A stretch of 5,131 nucleotides of DNA from an uncultured bacterium (GTDB lineage Bacteria; Actinomycetota; Coriobacteriia; Coriobacteriales; Coriobacteriaceae). Positions 1 to 5,131 of this stretch are shown piece after piece. The translations under genes and the position numbers were made by a program. The notes beneath the pieces are model-generated. The model made no database searches and was not told the origin of the DNA. It saw nothing but the letters and a program-made list of their open reading frames with translations. The stretch covers positions 1 through 5,131 of the forward strand of contig CAJMPF010000143.1 of NCBI GenBank assembly GCA_905215195.1. The letters are read 5' to 3'. Position 1 is the first letter of the stretch. Each line of letters starts with the position of its first letter.

Positions 1-150
1 AATCACCTGACCTGGGCACGCCGCTTTTCGATGGCGGAGCTTGTCGCTGCGCTCGAGGGCGCGGTCGATGTGGAGCTCGCACTGAAGGGTTCGGCTGATT
101 CGGAGACCGCGCTTTTGCTCTGGATTACGAACATCTTGAGAAAATCGTGA
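1..150 (+). CDS. holA: DNA polymerase III subunit delta, C-terminal end (partial)
   Basis: This is an open frame running in from the left edge, with 49 codons before the TGA at 148-150. The visible peptide begins NHLTWARRFSMAELVAALEG and continues through a VELALKGSADSETALLLWI segment. This fits the end of the delta subunit family: a helix of the pattern A-R-x-F-S-x-x-E-L, then D/E-x-x-L-K-G and a closing hydrophobic helix, the collar-domain part of the clamp loader. Delta opens the beta sliding clamp during loading in the replisome. The neighbour supports the call, because holA commonly sits next to rpsT in Firmicutes and Actinobacteria. Only the tail is visible, so the AAA+ like N-terminal domains cannot be checked. 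No terminator lies directly after the stop; the first stem-loop with a T-run is at 219-256, inside the rpsT leader. Confidence 0.8.
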   Translation, partial: NHLTWARRFSMAELVAALEGAVDVELALKGSADSETALLLWITNILRKS

Positions 151-199
151 TGATACCTGCCTATTTGACAAATTCGTTCTATCCCTTTGAGGGGGAGCG

Positions 200-208
200 T
201 GCTATAGT
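200..208 (+). promoter_or_regulatory. Extended -10 promoter for rpsT
   Basis: TG at 200-201, one base, then TATAGT at 203-208 forms an extended -10 element (TGnTATAGT) of the housekeeping sigma type. The start of transcription is predicted near 214-216, giving an rpsT leader of about 70 bases. No good -35 hexamer occurs 16-18 bases upstream, which is acceptable for extended -10 promoters. A perfect TTGACA at 165-170 is 32 bases away and too far to pair with it. Confidence 0.6.
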
Positions 209-218
209 AGGCGCTTGC

Positions 219-256
219 ATGACCTCACCGTGTCTCAGAGGTGTCATACATTTTTT
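219..256 (+). promoter_or_regulatory. rpsT leader stem-loop with T-run (possible attenuator)
   Basis: ATGAC (219-223) pairs with GTCAT (243-247), and CTC (224-226) pairs with GAG (238-240). A two-base bulge lies at 241-242 and an 11-base loop at 227-237. Six T's follow at 251-256. The shape resembles a weak intrinsic terminator lying between the predicted rpsT transcription start and its ribosome binding site. It could end readthrough from holA, attenuate rpsT, or be incidental. The bulge and modest GC content keep confidence low. Confidence 0.35.
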
Positions 257-258
257 GC

Positions 259-278
259 AAGGAACTCGAAAGGAACTC
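259..278 (+). repeat. Duplicated AAGGAACTC, Shine-Dalgarno region of rpsT
   Basis: AAGGAACTC occurs at 259-267 and again at 270-278, a direct repeat with an 11-base period. The second copy supplies AAGGA at 270-274, nine bases before the GTG at 284, which is a good ribosome binding spacing and supports that start. The first copy has no start codon at a suitable distance, so it is either a standby site or a chance duplication. Confidence 0.55.
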
Positions 279-283
279 CAGAA

Positions 284-550
284 GTGGCAAACATCAAGTC
301 TCAGAAGAAGCGTATCCGCACCAATGAGGCAGCTCGCATGCGTAACAAGGCTGTCAAGTCCGAGCTCAAGACGCTGACCAAGCACGTCCAGTCCGCCGTC
401 GCCGAGGGCGACGCCGAGAAGGCCCAGGCTGCCCTCAAGACCGTCACCAAGCGTCTCGACATGGCTGCCGCCAAGCATGTTATCCACAAGAACCAGGCTT
501 CCAACCGCAAGTCCGGTCTTGCCAAGCTCGTGAACAGCATCAACGCTTAA
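284..550 (+). CDS. rpsT: 30S ribosomal protein S20
   Basis: The 88-residue product is full length for S20 (the E. coli protein is 87). It starts (M)ANIKSQKKRIRTNEAARMRN, the characteristic basic N-terminus of the family, and ends in a lysine- and alanine-rich helical region closing with KLVNSINA. S20 is a primary binding protein of 16S rRNA and acts in early 30S assembly. The frame stays open back to 215, but the family N-terminus and the AAGGA at 270-274 fix the start at the GTG at 284. The gene has its own extended -10 promoter and ends just before a strong terminator, so it looks monocistronic. Use of GTG is notable because the weak UUG start of E. coli rpsT takes part in autoregulation by S20; whether that happens here is unknown. 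Confidence 0.97.
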   Translation: MANIKSQKKRIRTNEAARMRNKAVKSELKTLTKHVQSAVAEGDAEKAQAALKTVTKRLDMAAAKHVIHKNQASNRKSGLAKLVNSINA

Positions 551-584
551 GTTGTAAATTTCACACCACACAGATTACGCGCAT

Positions 585-621
585 AAATGGAGCCTGTTTT
601 ATGGAACAGGCTCCATTTTTT
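585..621 (+). terminator. Strong intrinsic terminator after rpsT
   Basis: The arms 585-598 and 605-618 are perfectly complementary over 14 base pairs, with core GGAGCCTGTT against AACAGGCTCC. The loop is the six bases 599-604, and six T's run from 616 to 621. It lies 35 bases after the rpsT stop and separates rpsT from lepA. The left arm contains an ATG (587) in frame with lepA, but a start there would lie inside the terminator stem. Confidence 0.93.
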
Positions 622-624
622 GTA

Positions 625-639
625 CCGCTCGGGTAAGAT
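625..639 (+). promoter_or_regulatory. lepA operon promoter, -10 box TAAGAT
   Basis: TAAGAT at 634-639 fits the actinobacterial -10 pattern TAnnnT. It lies 12 bases after the terminator T-run and 7 bases before the lepA ATG, so transcription would start at about 645-647, at or next to the start codon. The -35 region would fall in the right arm of the terminator, where no recognisable hexamer is seen. The preceding CCGCTCGGG is shared with the dnaJ promoter region. Confidence 0.55.
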
Positions 640-646
640 AGTCCGC

Positions 647-2458
647 ATGAATACTTCAATTGACATTTCCCACATCCGCAACTTCTCGATTGTTGCGCAC
701 ATCGACCATGGCAAGTCCACGATCAGTGACCGCATTCTCGAGCTCACCCATACCGTCGACGAGCGCGACATGGAGTCGCAGCTGCTCGACACCATGGATA
801 TCGAGCGCGAGCGCGGCATCACGATCAAGTCCAATGCCGTTCGCGTGTCTTATGACGCCGACGATGGCGAGACGTATCAGTTCAATTTGATCGATACGCC
901 GGGCCACGTGGACTTTACCTATGAGGTCTCGCGCTCGCTGGCAGCCTGTGAGGGCGCGGTGCTCGTTGTCGACGCCACGCAGGGCGTCGAGGCGCAGACC
1001 GTCTCTAACGCGACGCTCGCCATGAACGCCAATCTGGACATTGTGCCGGCCATCAACAAGATCGACCTGCCCTCGGCCCATCCCGATGAGGTTAAGACCG
1101 AGATCGAGGATGACCTGGCGATCCCTGCCGATGATGCCGTGTGTGTCTCGGGCAAGACCGGCGAGGGCATCCACGATCTGCTGGAGTCCATTGTCTTTTT
1201 GATCTCTCCGCCCAAGGGCGATGCGAACGCGCCGCTCAAGGCACTCATCCTGGATTCGTACTTCGACGAGTATCGTGGCGTCGTCGCCACGGTGCGCGTC
1301 TTTGACGGCTCCATCAAAAAGGGCGATACCCTGCGCATGATGCAGGCAAAGGGCGACTTTTTGGTCGATGGCGTGGGCGTCAAGCGTCCCGCCGAGACCC
1401 CGGTCGACGCGCTCACAGTCGGCGAGGTCGGATACGTGGTCACGGGCCTGAAGGACCCCGAAGCCGTTCGCGTGGGCGATACCCTCACGTGGGCGTCGAA
1501 TCCCTGCCTCGAGCCGCTTCCCGGCTACCGCGAGGCCAAGCCCATGGTCTATACGGGTCTGTTCCCGATCGATAACAAGGACTACGAGAACCTGCGTGAC
1601 GCGCTCGATAAGCTGCACGTCAACGACCCGTCGTTGGTGTGGGAGCCCGAGACTTCGGTGGCGCTCGGTTTTGGCTTCCGCGTGGGCTTCCTGGGCCTGC
1701 TGCACATGGAAGTCGTCAAGGAACGCCTGGAGCGTGAGTTCAATCTTGACCTCATTGCCACGAGCCCCTCGGTGGACTATCACGTCTACAAGACTGACGG
1801 CGAGATGATTGATGTCCGCAGCCCGCAGGATCTGCCCGAGGCCACGCGCATCGAGCGTATCGAGGAACCCTACCTCAAGGCAAAGATCATCTGCCCGCCT
1901 GAGTACACGGGTGCCGTCATGCAGCTCGCCATCGAGCACCGCGGCGTTACGACCGACATGATCCACCTGACGAGCAAATCGGTCGAGATGCGCTTCGATA
2001 TGCCGCTCGCCGAGCTCATCTTGGACTTCTTTGACCAGCTCAAGAGCCGTACCAAGGGCTATGCCTCGCTCGACTACGAGTTCAACGAGTATCGTCCCTC
2101 CGAGCTCGTTAAGCTCGATATCCTGCTTTCGGGCGACGAGGTGGACGCGCTGTCGTTTATCGTGCACAAGGACAAGGCCTATGGCCTGGCTCGCGGCCTG
2201 TGCGACAAGCTCAAGGAAATCATCCCGCGCCAGCTGTTCGAGGTGCCTATTCAGGGTGCCATCGGCAACAAGATCATCGCCCGCTCCACCGTCAAGGCGC
2301 GCCGCAAGGACGTTTTGGCCAAGTGCTATGGCGGCGATATCTCTCGTAAGCGCAAGTTGCTCGAGAAGCAGAAAGAGGGCAAGAAGCGCATGAAGGCCAT
2401 CGGTTCGGTCGAGGTCCCGCAGGAGGCCTTTATGGCGATCCTCAAGGTGGACGAGTAG
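647..2458 (+). CDS. lepA: Elongation factor 4 (LepA), ribosome-associated GTPase
   Basis: The 603-residue product matches the family length of about 600. The GTPase domain shows all five motifs: G1 AHIDHGKST at 17-25, the ERGIT switch I segment at 55-59 with Thr59, DTPGHVDF at 83-90, NKID at 137-140, and G5 as SGK at 168-170, where SAK is usual. EF-G-like domains follow, including FLGLLHMEVVKERLEREF, typical of LepA. The LepA-specific C-terminal domain is intact, with LAKCYGGDISRKRKLLEKQK near the end. EF4 binds the ribosome at the subunit interface and has been linked to back-translocation and to 30S biogenesis. An ATG at 587 would add 20 residues but lies in the rpsT terminator; the family N-terminus begins at 647. 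No Shine-Dalgarno sequence is convincing before 647, and with the -10 box 7 bases away this suggests a leaderless mRNA. dusB follows after 4 bases. Confidence 0.97.
   Translation: MNTSIDISHIRNFSIVAHIDHGKSTISDRILELTHTVDERDMESQLLDTMDIERERGITIKSNAVRVSYDADDGETYQFNLIDTPGHVDFTYEVSRSLAACEGAVLVVDATQGVEAQTVSNATLAMNANLDIVPAINKIDLPSAHPDEVKTEIEDDLAIPADDAVCVSGKTGEGIHDLLESIVFLISPPKGDANAPLKALILDSYFDEYRGVVATVRVFDGSIKKGDTLRMMQAKGDFLVDGVGVKRPAETPVDALTVGEVGYVVTGLKDPEAVRVGDTLTWASNPCLEPLPGYREAKPMVYTGLFPIDNKDYENLRDALDKLHVNDPSLVWEPETSVALGFGFRVGFLGLLHMEVVKERLEREFNLDLIATSPSVDYHVYKTDGEMIDVRSPQDLPEATRIERIEEPYLKAKIICPPEYTGAVMQLAIEHRGVTTDMIHLTSKSVEMRFDMPLAELILDFFDQLKSRTKGYASLDYEFNEYRPSELVKLDILLSGDEVDALSFIVHKDKAYGLARGLCDKLKEIIPRQLFEVPIQGAIGNKIIARSTVKARRKDVLAKCYGGDISRKRKLLEKQKEGKKRMKAIGSVEVPQEAFMAILKVDE
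2444..2450 (+). promoter_or_regulatory. Probable ribosome binding site of dusB
   Basis: AAGGTGG lies inside the last codons of lepA, 12 bases before the dusB ATG at 2463. The spacing is slightly long. Translation of dusB is probably coupled to lepA termination, since the lepA stop is only 4 bases from the dusB start. Confidence 0.5.
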
Positions 2459-2462
2459 GTCT

Positions 2463-3506
2463 ATGTCGCTTTCTGAATACAGTACGCGGCTGCTGGGTGC
2501 CTATACCGAGCAGCCGTTCCTTATGGCTCCCATGGCGGGCGTAACCGCCCCTGCCTATCGCATCATGTGTCGCCGCCGCGGTGCCAATCTTGCCTACAGC
2601 GAGATGGTGAGCGTTGCAGGCCTTGCCTATGCCAGCAACAAGACGTGGCGCCTGGTGTTGCCGGCCGACGAGGAGCAGCAGATTTGCGTGCAGCTCTTTG
2701 GTTCCAAGCCCGATCAGTTTGCGAGTGCGGTCGCTGCCGTCGAGGAACGCGTGGGCGATCGCCTGTCATTGATTGATATCAATATGGCCTGTCCGGCTCG
2801 CAAGGTCGTTACTAAGGGCGAAGGCTCGGCGCTTATGCGCACGCCCGACCTGGCCGAGAAGATTGTCGAGGCAGCGGTGGGCGCGGCGCACGTGCCCGTG
2901 ACCGTAAAGATTCGCAAGGGCTTTTACGCCGAAGACCGCAATGCCGCGACGTTTGCCCAGATGCTCGAGGGGGCAGGGGCCGCTGCGGTGGCGGTACATG
3001 GTCGCTGTGCCACGCAGCTCTATACGGGCCAGGCCGATTGGTCGGTCGTCGATGAGGTGGCCGACGCCGTCGAGATTCCCGTTATCGGTTCGGGCGACGT
3101 GTTCTCGGCCGAGGATGCGGCGGGGCGTCTGCAAAGCTCGGGTGCCAGTGCGGTGTTTATCGCGCGCGGCATCTACGGCAATCCGTGGGTGTTCGGCGAT
3201 GCCCGAGCCCTTGCACTCGATGGCACGCCGGTTCCTTCTCGCTCCTCGGTTGAGCGCCTGGAGGCTCTGCGTGAGCACCTGACGTTGACGCACGAGCTTC
3301 TACCGCTCATGTCGCGTGCCCGTACGTACGCGAGCTGGTATCTAAAGGGTATGCCCCATGCTGCCGCCTGGCGCGCCCAAGTGGTGCGTTGCTCCACATA
3401 CGAGGAGTTCATGGCGCTGGTCGATGATATCGAGCGCGATGTGGTGGCCTGCGAGGCTGCGCTTGCCGCCGGCGAGTCGGTGCCTTCTCATCCGCTGGAG
3501 GCCTAA
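2463..3506 (+). CDS. dusB: tRNA-dihydrouridine synthase, DusB-type
   Basis: The product is a 347-residue flavoprotein of the Dus family, which reduces uridine to dihydrouridine in the D-loop region of tRNA using FMN and NADPH. The TIM-barrel motifs appear in order: APMAGVT at 22-28, AYSEMVS at 44-50, QLFGSKPDQF at 77-86, and DINMACPARKV with the catalytic Cys at 110. GSALM at 121-125 follows, then VKIRKGF with Lys149, VHGR with His179 at 178-181, IGSGDV at 208-213 and IARGIYGNPW at 233-242. A C-terminal helical region, expected to contact tRNA, follows. KVVTKGEGSALM and the NPW motif point to DusB rather than DusA or DusC; the exact tRNA position modified cannot be read from the sequence. It lies 4 bases after lepA and 2 bases before hemW, inside one apparent operon. 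This position is unusual, as lepA and hemW are often direct neighbours. Confidence 0.93.
   Translation: MSLSEYSTRLLGAYTEQPFLMAPMAGVTAPAYRIMCRRRGANLAYSEMVSVAGLAYASNKTWRLVLPADEEQQICVQLFGSKPDQFASAVAAVEERVGDRLSLIDINMACPARKVVTKGEGSALMRTPDLAEKIVEAAVGAAHVPVTVKIRKGFYAEDRNAATFAQMLEGAGAAAVAVHGRCATQLYTGQADWSVVDEVADAVEIPVIGSGDVFSAEDAAGRLQSSGASAVFIARGIYGNPWVFGDARALALDGTPVPSRSSVERLEALREHLTLTHELLPLMSRARTYASWYLKGMPHAAAWRAQVVRCSTYEEFMALVDDIERDVVACEAALAAGESVPSHPLEA
3497..3501 (+). promoter_or_regulatory. Ribosome binding site of hemW
   Basis: GGAGG lies within the last codons of dusB, 7 bases before the GTG at 3509. It decides the GTG start of hemW and fits translational coupling with dusB, whose stop is at 3504-3506. 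Confidence 0.8.
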
Positions 3507-3508
3507 CG

Positions 3509-4741
3509 GTGGCCGTTACCGCGCTGTACGTGCACGTGCCGTTTTGCGCCCAAAAATGCCGGTACTGTGACTTTGACTCACGCAGTTTTGCTCCGTGCGA
3601 CCTGAGCGCTGCGCTCGATGCCTATTTTGAGCTGCTTTATGCGCGCCTCGATGCCTTTGGAGACGTCGGGGCGCTCGAGGGCATCCGCACCGTCTATGTT
3701 GGCGGTGGCACGCCGTCGCTGGCGGGGGGGCGTCTGGTAGAACTCGCCCGGCGTATCTCTGCGTGGTGTAAGCCCGTTGAGTTCACCTGCGAGGCCAATC
3801 CCGAATCGCTGACCGCCGAGCTTGCCGCTGCGCTTGCCAAGGTTGGTGTCACACGCGTCTCTCTGGGCGTGCAAACGCTCGATAACGCCGAACTTACCGC
3901 CATCGGCCGTATTCACGATGCCGATTGGGCGCTCGCCGCCATCACGACGGTCAAGGACGCTGGGCTTGATGTGTCGTGTGACCTGATGTGCGGCCTTCCC
4001 GGGCAGACCGCCGTAAGCTGGCAGAGCACGCTCGATGGCGTGCTGGCGGCGTCGCCGCATCATGTATCGGTGTATCCTCTCACGCTCGAGGAGGGCACGC
4101 CGCTCTATCGCATGGCGTGTCGCGACGAGTCGCTCGAGCCCGACGAGGATTTTCAGGCTTCGTGCATGGACGCGGCGCGTGAGCGTCTGGGCGCTGCCGG
4201 CTATCACCCGTATGAGGTTGCAAGCTACGCGCTCGACGGTCATGAGTGCGCCCACAACAATGCCTATTGGACCGGTCAGGGCTATCTGGGCTTGGGTCGC
4301 TCTGCCGCCGGTATGCTCGACGCCGAGGATTTCGATCGCTTGGCCGGGCTGTTTCCTGACGTACCCGCTCGCGGCGAAGCGTATCGCGTGCGTCTGGTGC
4401 AACGCGACGACACCGCGACGACGTTTGATGCCGAGTATCTGTCGCAGCGCGAGGCGGCGGCCGAGGATTTGATGCTCGCCTGCCGCATGACGCGTGGCAT
4501 TGGGCCCGATCTGTTGGTGCGCTCGGCAAGCGTGATCGCTGCAGACGAGCTGGCGGCGGCCTGTGACCGTGCGCTCGAGTTGGGCCTTGCCACCTGGGTG
4601 CCCGATCATGTTGAAGGGCTTTCGGGGCGCGTCGCCTCGAAAGACGTTATCGCAGGTCGCGTCCGTGCTTGTTTAGCGCCCACCCACTTGGGCTGGCTCG
4701 ATGGAAATGTGCTGTTCGAGCTGTTTTGGGGTCTATCTTAG
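3509..4741 (+). CDS. hemW: HemW, radical SAM heme-binding protein (HemN-like)
   Basis: The 410-residue product begins MAVTALYVHVPFCAQKCRYCDFDS. It carries the radical SAM CX3CX2C motif at Cys13, Cys17 and Cys20, followed by D-F rather than the extra cysteine seen in true coproporphyrinogen dehydrogenase HemN. VGGGTPS at 64-70 is the usual SAM-contacting glycine motif. LGVQT and a CDLMCGLPGQT segment follow in the barrel. HNNAYW at 249-254 fits the HNxxYW heme-binding motif of HemW, which separates it from HemN. HemW proteins bind a 4Fe-4S cluster, SAM and heme, and are proposed to insert heme into membrane respiratory enzymes; they lack coproporphyrinogen oxidase activity. Many databases still label this family oxygen-independent coproporphyrinogen III oxidase. 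A C-terminal HemN_C-like region occupies roughly the last 100 residues. The GTG start is fixed by GGAGG at 3497-3501. It is the last gene of the lepA-dusB-hemW group, and no terminator is seen after it. Confidence 0.94.
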   Translation: MAVTALYVHVPFCAQKCRYCDFDSRSFAPCDLSAALDAYFELLYARLDAFGDVGALEGIRTVYVGGGTPSLAGGRLVELARRISAWCKPVEFTCEANPESLTAELAAALAKVGVTRVSLGVQTLDNAELTAIGRIHDADWALAAITTVKDAGLDVSCDLMCGLPGQTAVSWQSTLDGVLAASPHHVSVYPLTLEEGTPLYRMACRDESLEPDEDFQASCMDAARERLGAAGYHPYEVASYALDGHECAHNNAYWTGQGYLGLGRSAAGMLDAEDFDRLAGLFPDVPARGEAYRVRLVQRDDTATTFDAEYLSQREAAAEDLMLACRMTRGIGPDLLVRSASVIAADELAAACDRALELGLATWVPDHVEGLSGRVASKDVIAGRVRACLAPTHLGWLDGNVLFELFWGLS

Positions 4742-4742
4742 G

Positions 4743-4757
4743 CCGCTCGGGTAGAAT
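4743..4757 (+). promoter_or_regulatory. Candidate dnaJ promoter, -10 box TAGAAT
   Basis: TAGAAT at 4752-4757 is a good -10 candidate, preceded by CCGCTCGGG exactly as in the lepA promoter region. Transcription would start near 4764, leaving a leader of about 36 bases. No clear -35 hexamer is seen in the end of hemW. TATAAA at 4766-4771 is an alternative -10 box but also lacks a -35. No CIRCE-like (HrcA) or HAIR-like (HspR) inverted repeat is visible between hemW and dnaJ. Confidence 0.5.
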
Positions 4758-4784
4758 TACCGCAATATAAACGCTGCTGTGAGC

Positions 4785-4790
4785 AGGAGG
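4785..4790 (+). promoter_or_regulatory. Ribosome binding site of dnaJ
   Basis: AGGAGG is a perfect Shine-Dalgarno core 9 bases before the ATG at 4800. This favours 4800 over the in-frame ATG at 4809, which would be 18 bases away. A short inverted repeat, CTGCT at 4774-4778 with AGCAG at 4782-4786, overlaps its first two bases. Confidence 0.85.
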
Positions 4791-4799
4791 TTGCCGCGC

Positions 4800-5131
4800 A
4801 TGGCGACGATGAACGAAAAAGATTATTACGAGATTTTGGGTGTCTCCAAGGACGCCACCTCGCGTGATATACAGAAGGCCTTCCAGCAAAAGGCCCGCAA
4901 GCTCCATCCGGACGTCAACAAAGAGCCGGATGCCGAGGAAAAGTTTAAAGAGGTTTCCGAGGCCTACGCCGTGCTTTCGGACGAGCAGAAGCGTGCGCGC
5001 TACGACGCCATGCGTTCGGGCAACCCCTTCGCCGGCGCTCCTACGGCCTCGCCCTATGGAGGCGGCTACGCCGGTAGCGCAGGCTATGGCAATCCTTTTG
5101 AGGGCGGCTTTCCCTTCGGGGGCGCCTGGGG
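4800..5131 (+). CDS. dnaJ: DnaJ-type co-chaperone, N-terminal part (partial)
   Basis: There are 110 codons before the window ends. Residues 7-70 form a J domain: DYYEILGVSKDAT at 8-20, the HPD motif at 36-38 that stimulates the DnaK ATPase, and EAYAVLSDEQKRARYD closing the domain at 54-69. From about residue 74 the sequence is rich in Gly, Phe, Tyr and Pro, as in the G/F linker of DnaJ. The common YDxFGHAG junction is replaced by YDAMRSGNPF. The zinc-finger CxxCxGxG repeats and the C-terminal substrate-binding domains would lie beyond the edge, so a full type I DnaJ is likely but not proven; a CbpA-like or shorter J-domain protein remains possible. Position after hemW fits the second DnaJ (dnaJ2) of actinobacterial hrcA-dnaJ loci, but no hrcA is present here. 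Confidence 0.85.
   Translation, partial: MATMNEKDYYEILGVSKDATSRDIQKAFQQKARKLHPDVNKEPDAEEKFKEVSEAYAVLSDEQKRARYDAMRSGNPFAGAPTASPYGGGYAGSAGYGNPFEGGFPFGGAW

Noticed and set aside
215..283. A 23-residue N-terminal extension of S20 from a TTG at 215.
   Set aside because: S20 proteins begin with MANIKSQ or close variants, and the GTG at 284 has a properly spaced AAGGA. The extension covers the leader stem-loop and begins at about the transcription start.
147..377. A 76-codon frame starting at 147 and overlapping rpsT in another frame.
   Set aside because: It crosses the rpsT promoter and runs out of frame through a certain gene; the protein resembles no family I recognise.
587..646. An upstream ATG that would extend LepA by 20 residues.
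   Set aside because: It lies inside the rpsT terminator stem and upstream of the predicted promoter. The LepA family N-terminus begins at the ATG at 647.
812..1156. SGK instead of SAK in the LepA G5 motif, considered as a sign of altered nucleotide binding.
   Set aside because: Ala to Gly at this place is conservative, and all other GTPase motifs are intact, so normal function is the simplest reading.
656..2167. A 503-codon open frame on the minus strand opposite lepA.
   Set aside because: Its codons are in register with lepA, so its stops would need TTA, CTA or TCA codons in lepA. Those are strongly avoided here. The same explains the long minus-strand frames opposite dusB (2766-3293) and hemW (3578-4609). 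The translation is low in recognisable motifs, and lepA matches its family throughout.
4750..4761. GGTA-GAAT-TACC inverted repeat in the dnaJ promoter, considered as an operator.
   Set aside because: The arms are only four bases and the centre is the -10 box itself; this is too short to separate from chance, and it does not match CIRCE or HAIR.

Overview
This is an ordinary housekeeping segment of a bacterial chromosome with every gene on the + strand. The genes are the holA 3' end, rpsT, lepA, dusB, hemW and the 5' part of dnaJ. The DNA is moderately GC-rich, with strong G/C bias at third codon positions and very few TTA, CTA or TCA codons. Together with the gene order and the protein sequences, this suggests an actinobacterium of the class Coriobacteriia, possibly Collinsella-like. 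That assignment is inferred from resemblance and no marker search was run.

Layout: 1-150 is the last 49 codons of the DNA polymerase III delta subunit (holA). 151-283 is a non-coding stretch with an extended -10 promoter, a leader stem-loop followed by six T's, and a duplicated Shine-Dalgarno-like sequence ahead of rpsT. rpsT (284-550, GTG start) ends in a strong intrinsic terminator at 585-621. Just 12 bases later lies a -10 box whose predicted transcription start falls at or next to the ATG of lepA (647-2458), so lepA may be translated from a leaderless mRNA. lepA, dusB (2463-3506) and hemW (3509-4741) are separated by only 4 and 2 bases and look like one operon. A second promoter-like box, sharing an 11-base sequence with the lepA box, sits at 4743-4757. 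It is followed by a short leader and strong ribosome binding site for dnaJ (4800 to beyond the window end).

How the genes relate: most products serve translation or protein quality. S20 is a 30S subunit protein, LepA (EF4) is a ribosome-associated GTPase, and DusB makes dihydrouridine in tRNA. HemW is a radical SAM heme-binding protein proposed to deliver heme, and DnaJ is the DnaK co-chaperone. The order resembles the holA-rpsT-lepA-hemW-hrcA-dnaJ block known from Firmicutes and Actinobacteria, with two differences: dusB sits between lepA and hemW, and no hrcA lies between hemW and dnaJ.

I found no mobile element, CRISPR array, tRNA, rRNA or defence system, and nothing that amounts to a new multi-gene system. 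The points worth a second look are regulatory: the probable leaderless lepA start, the matched lepA and dnaJ promoter boxes, and the structured rpsT leader.
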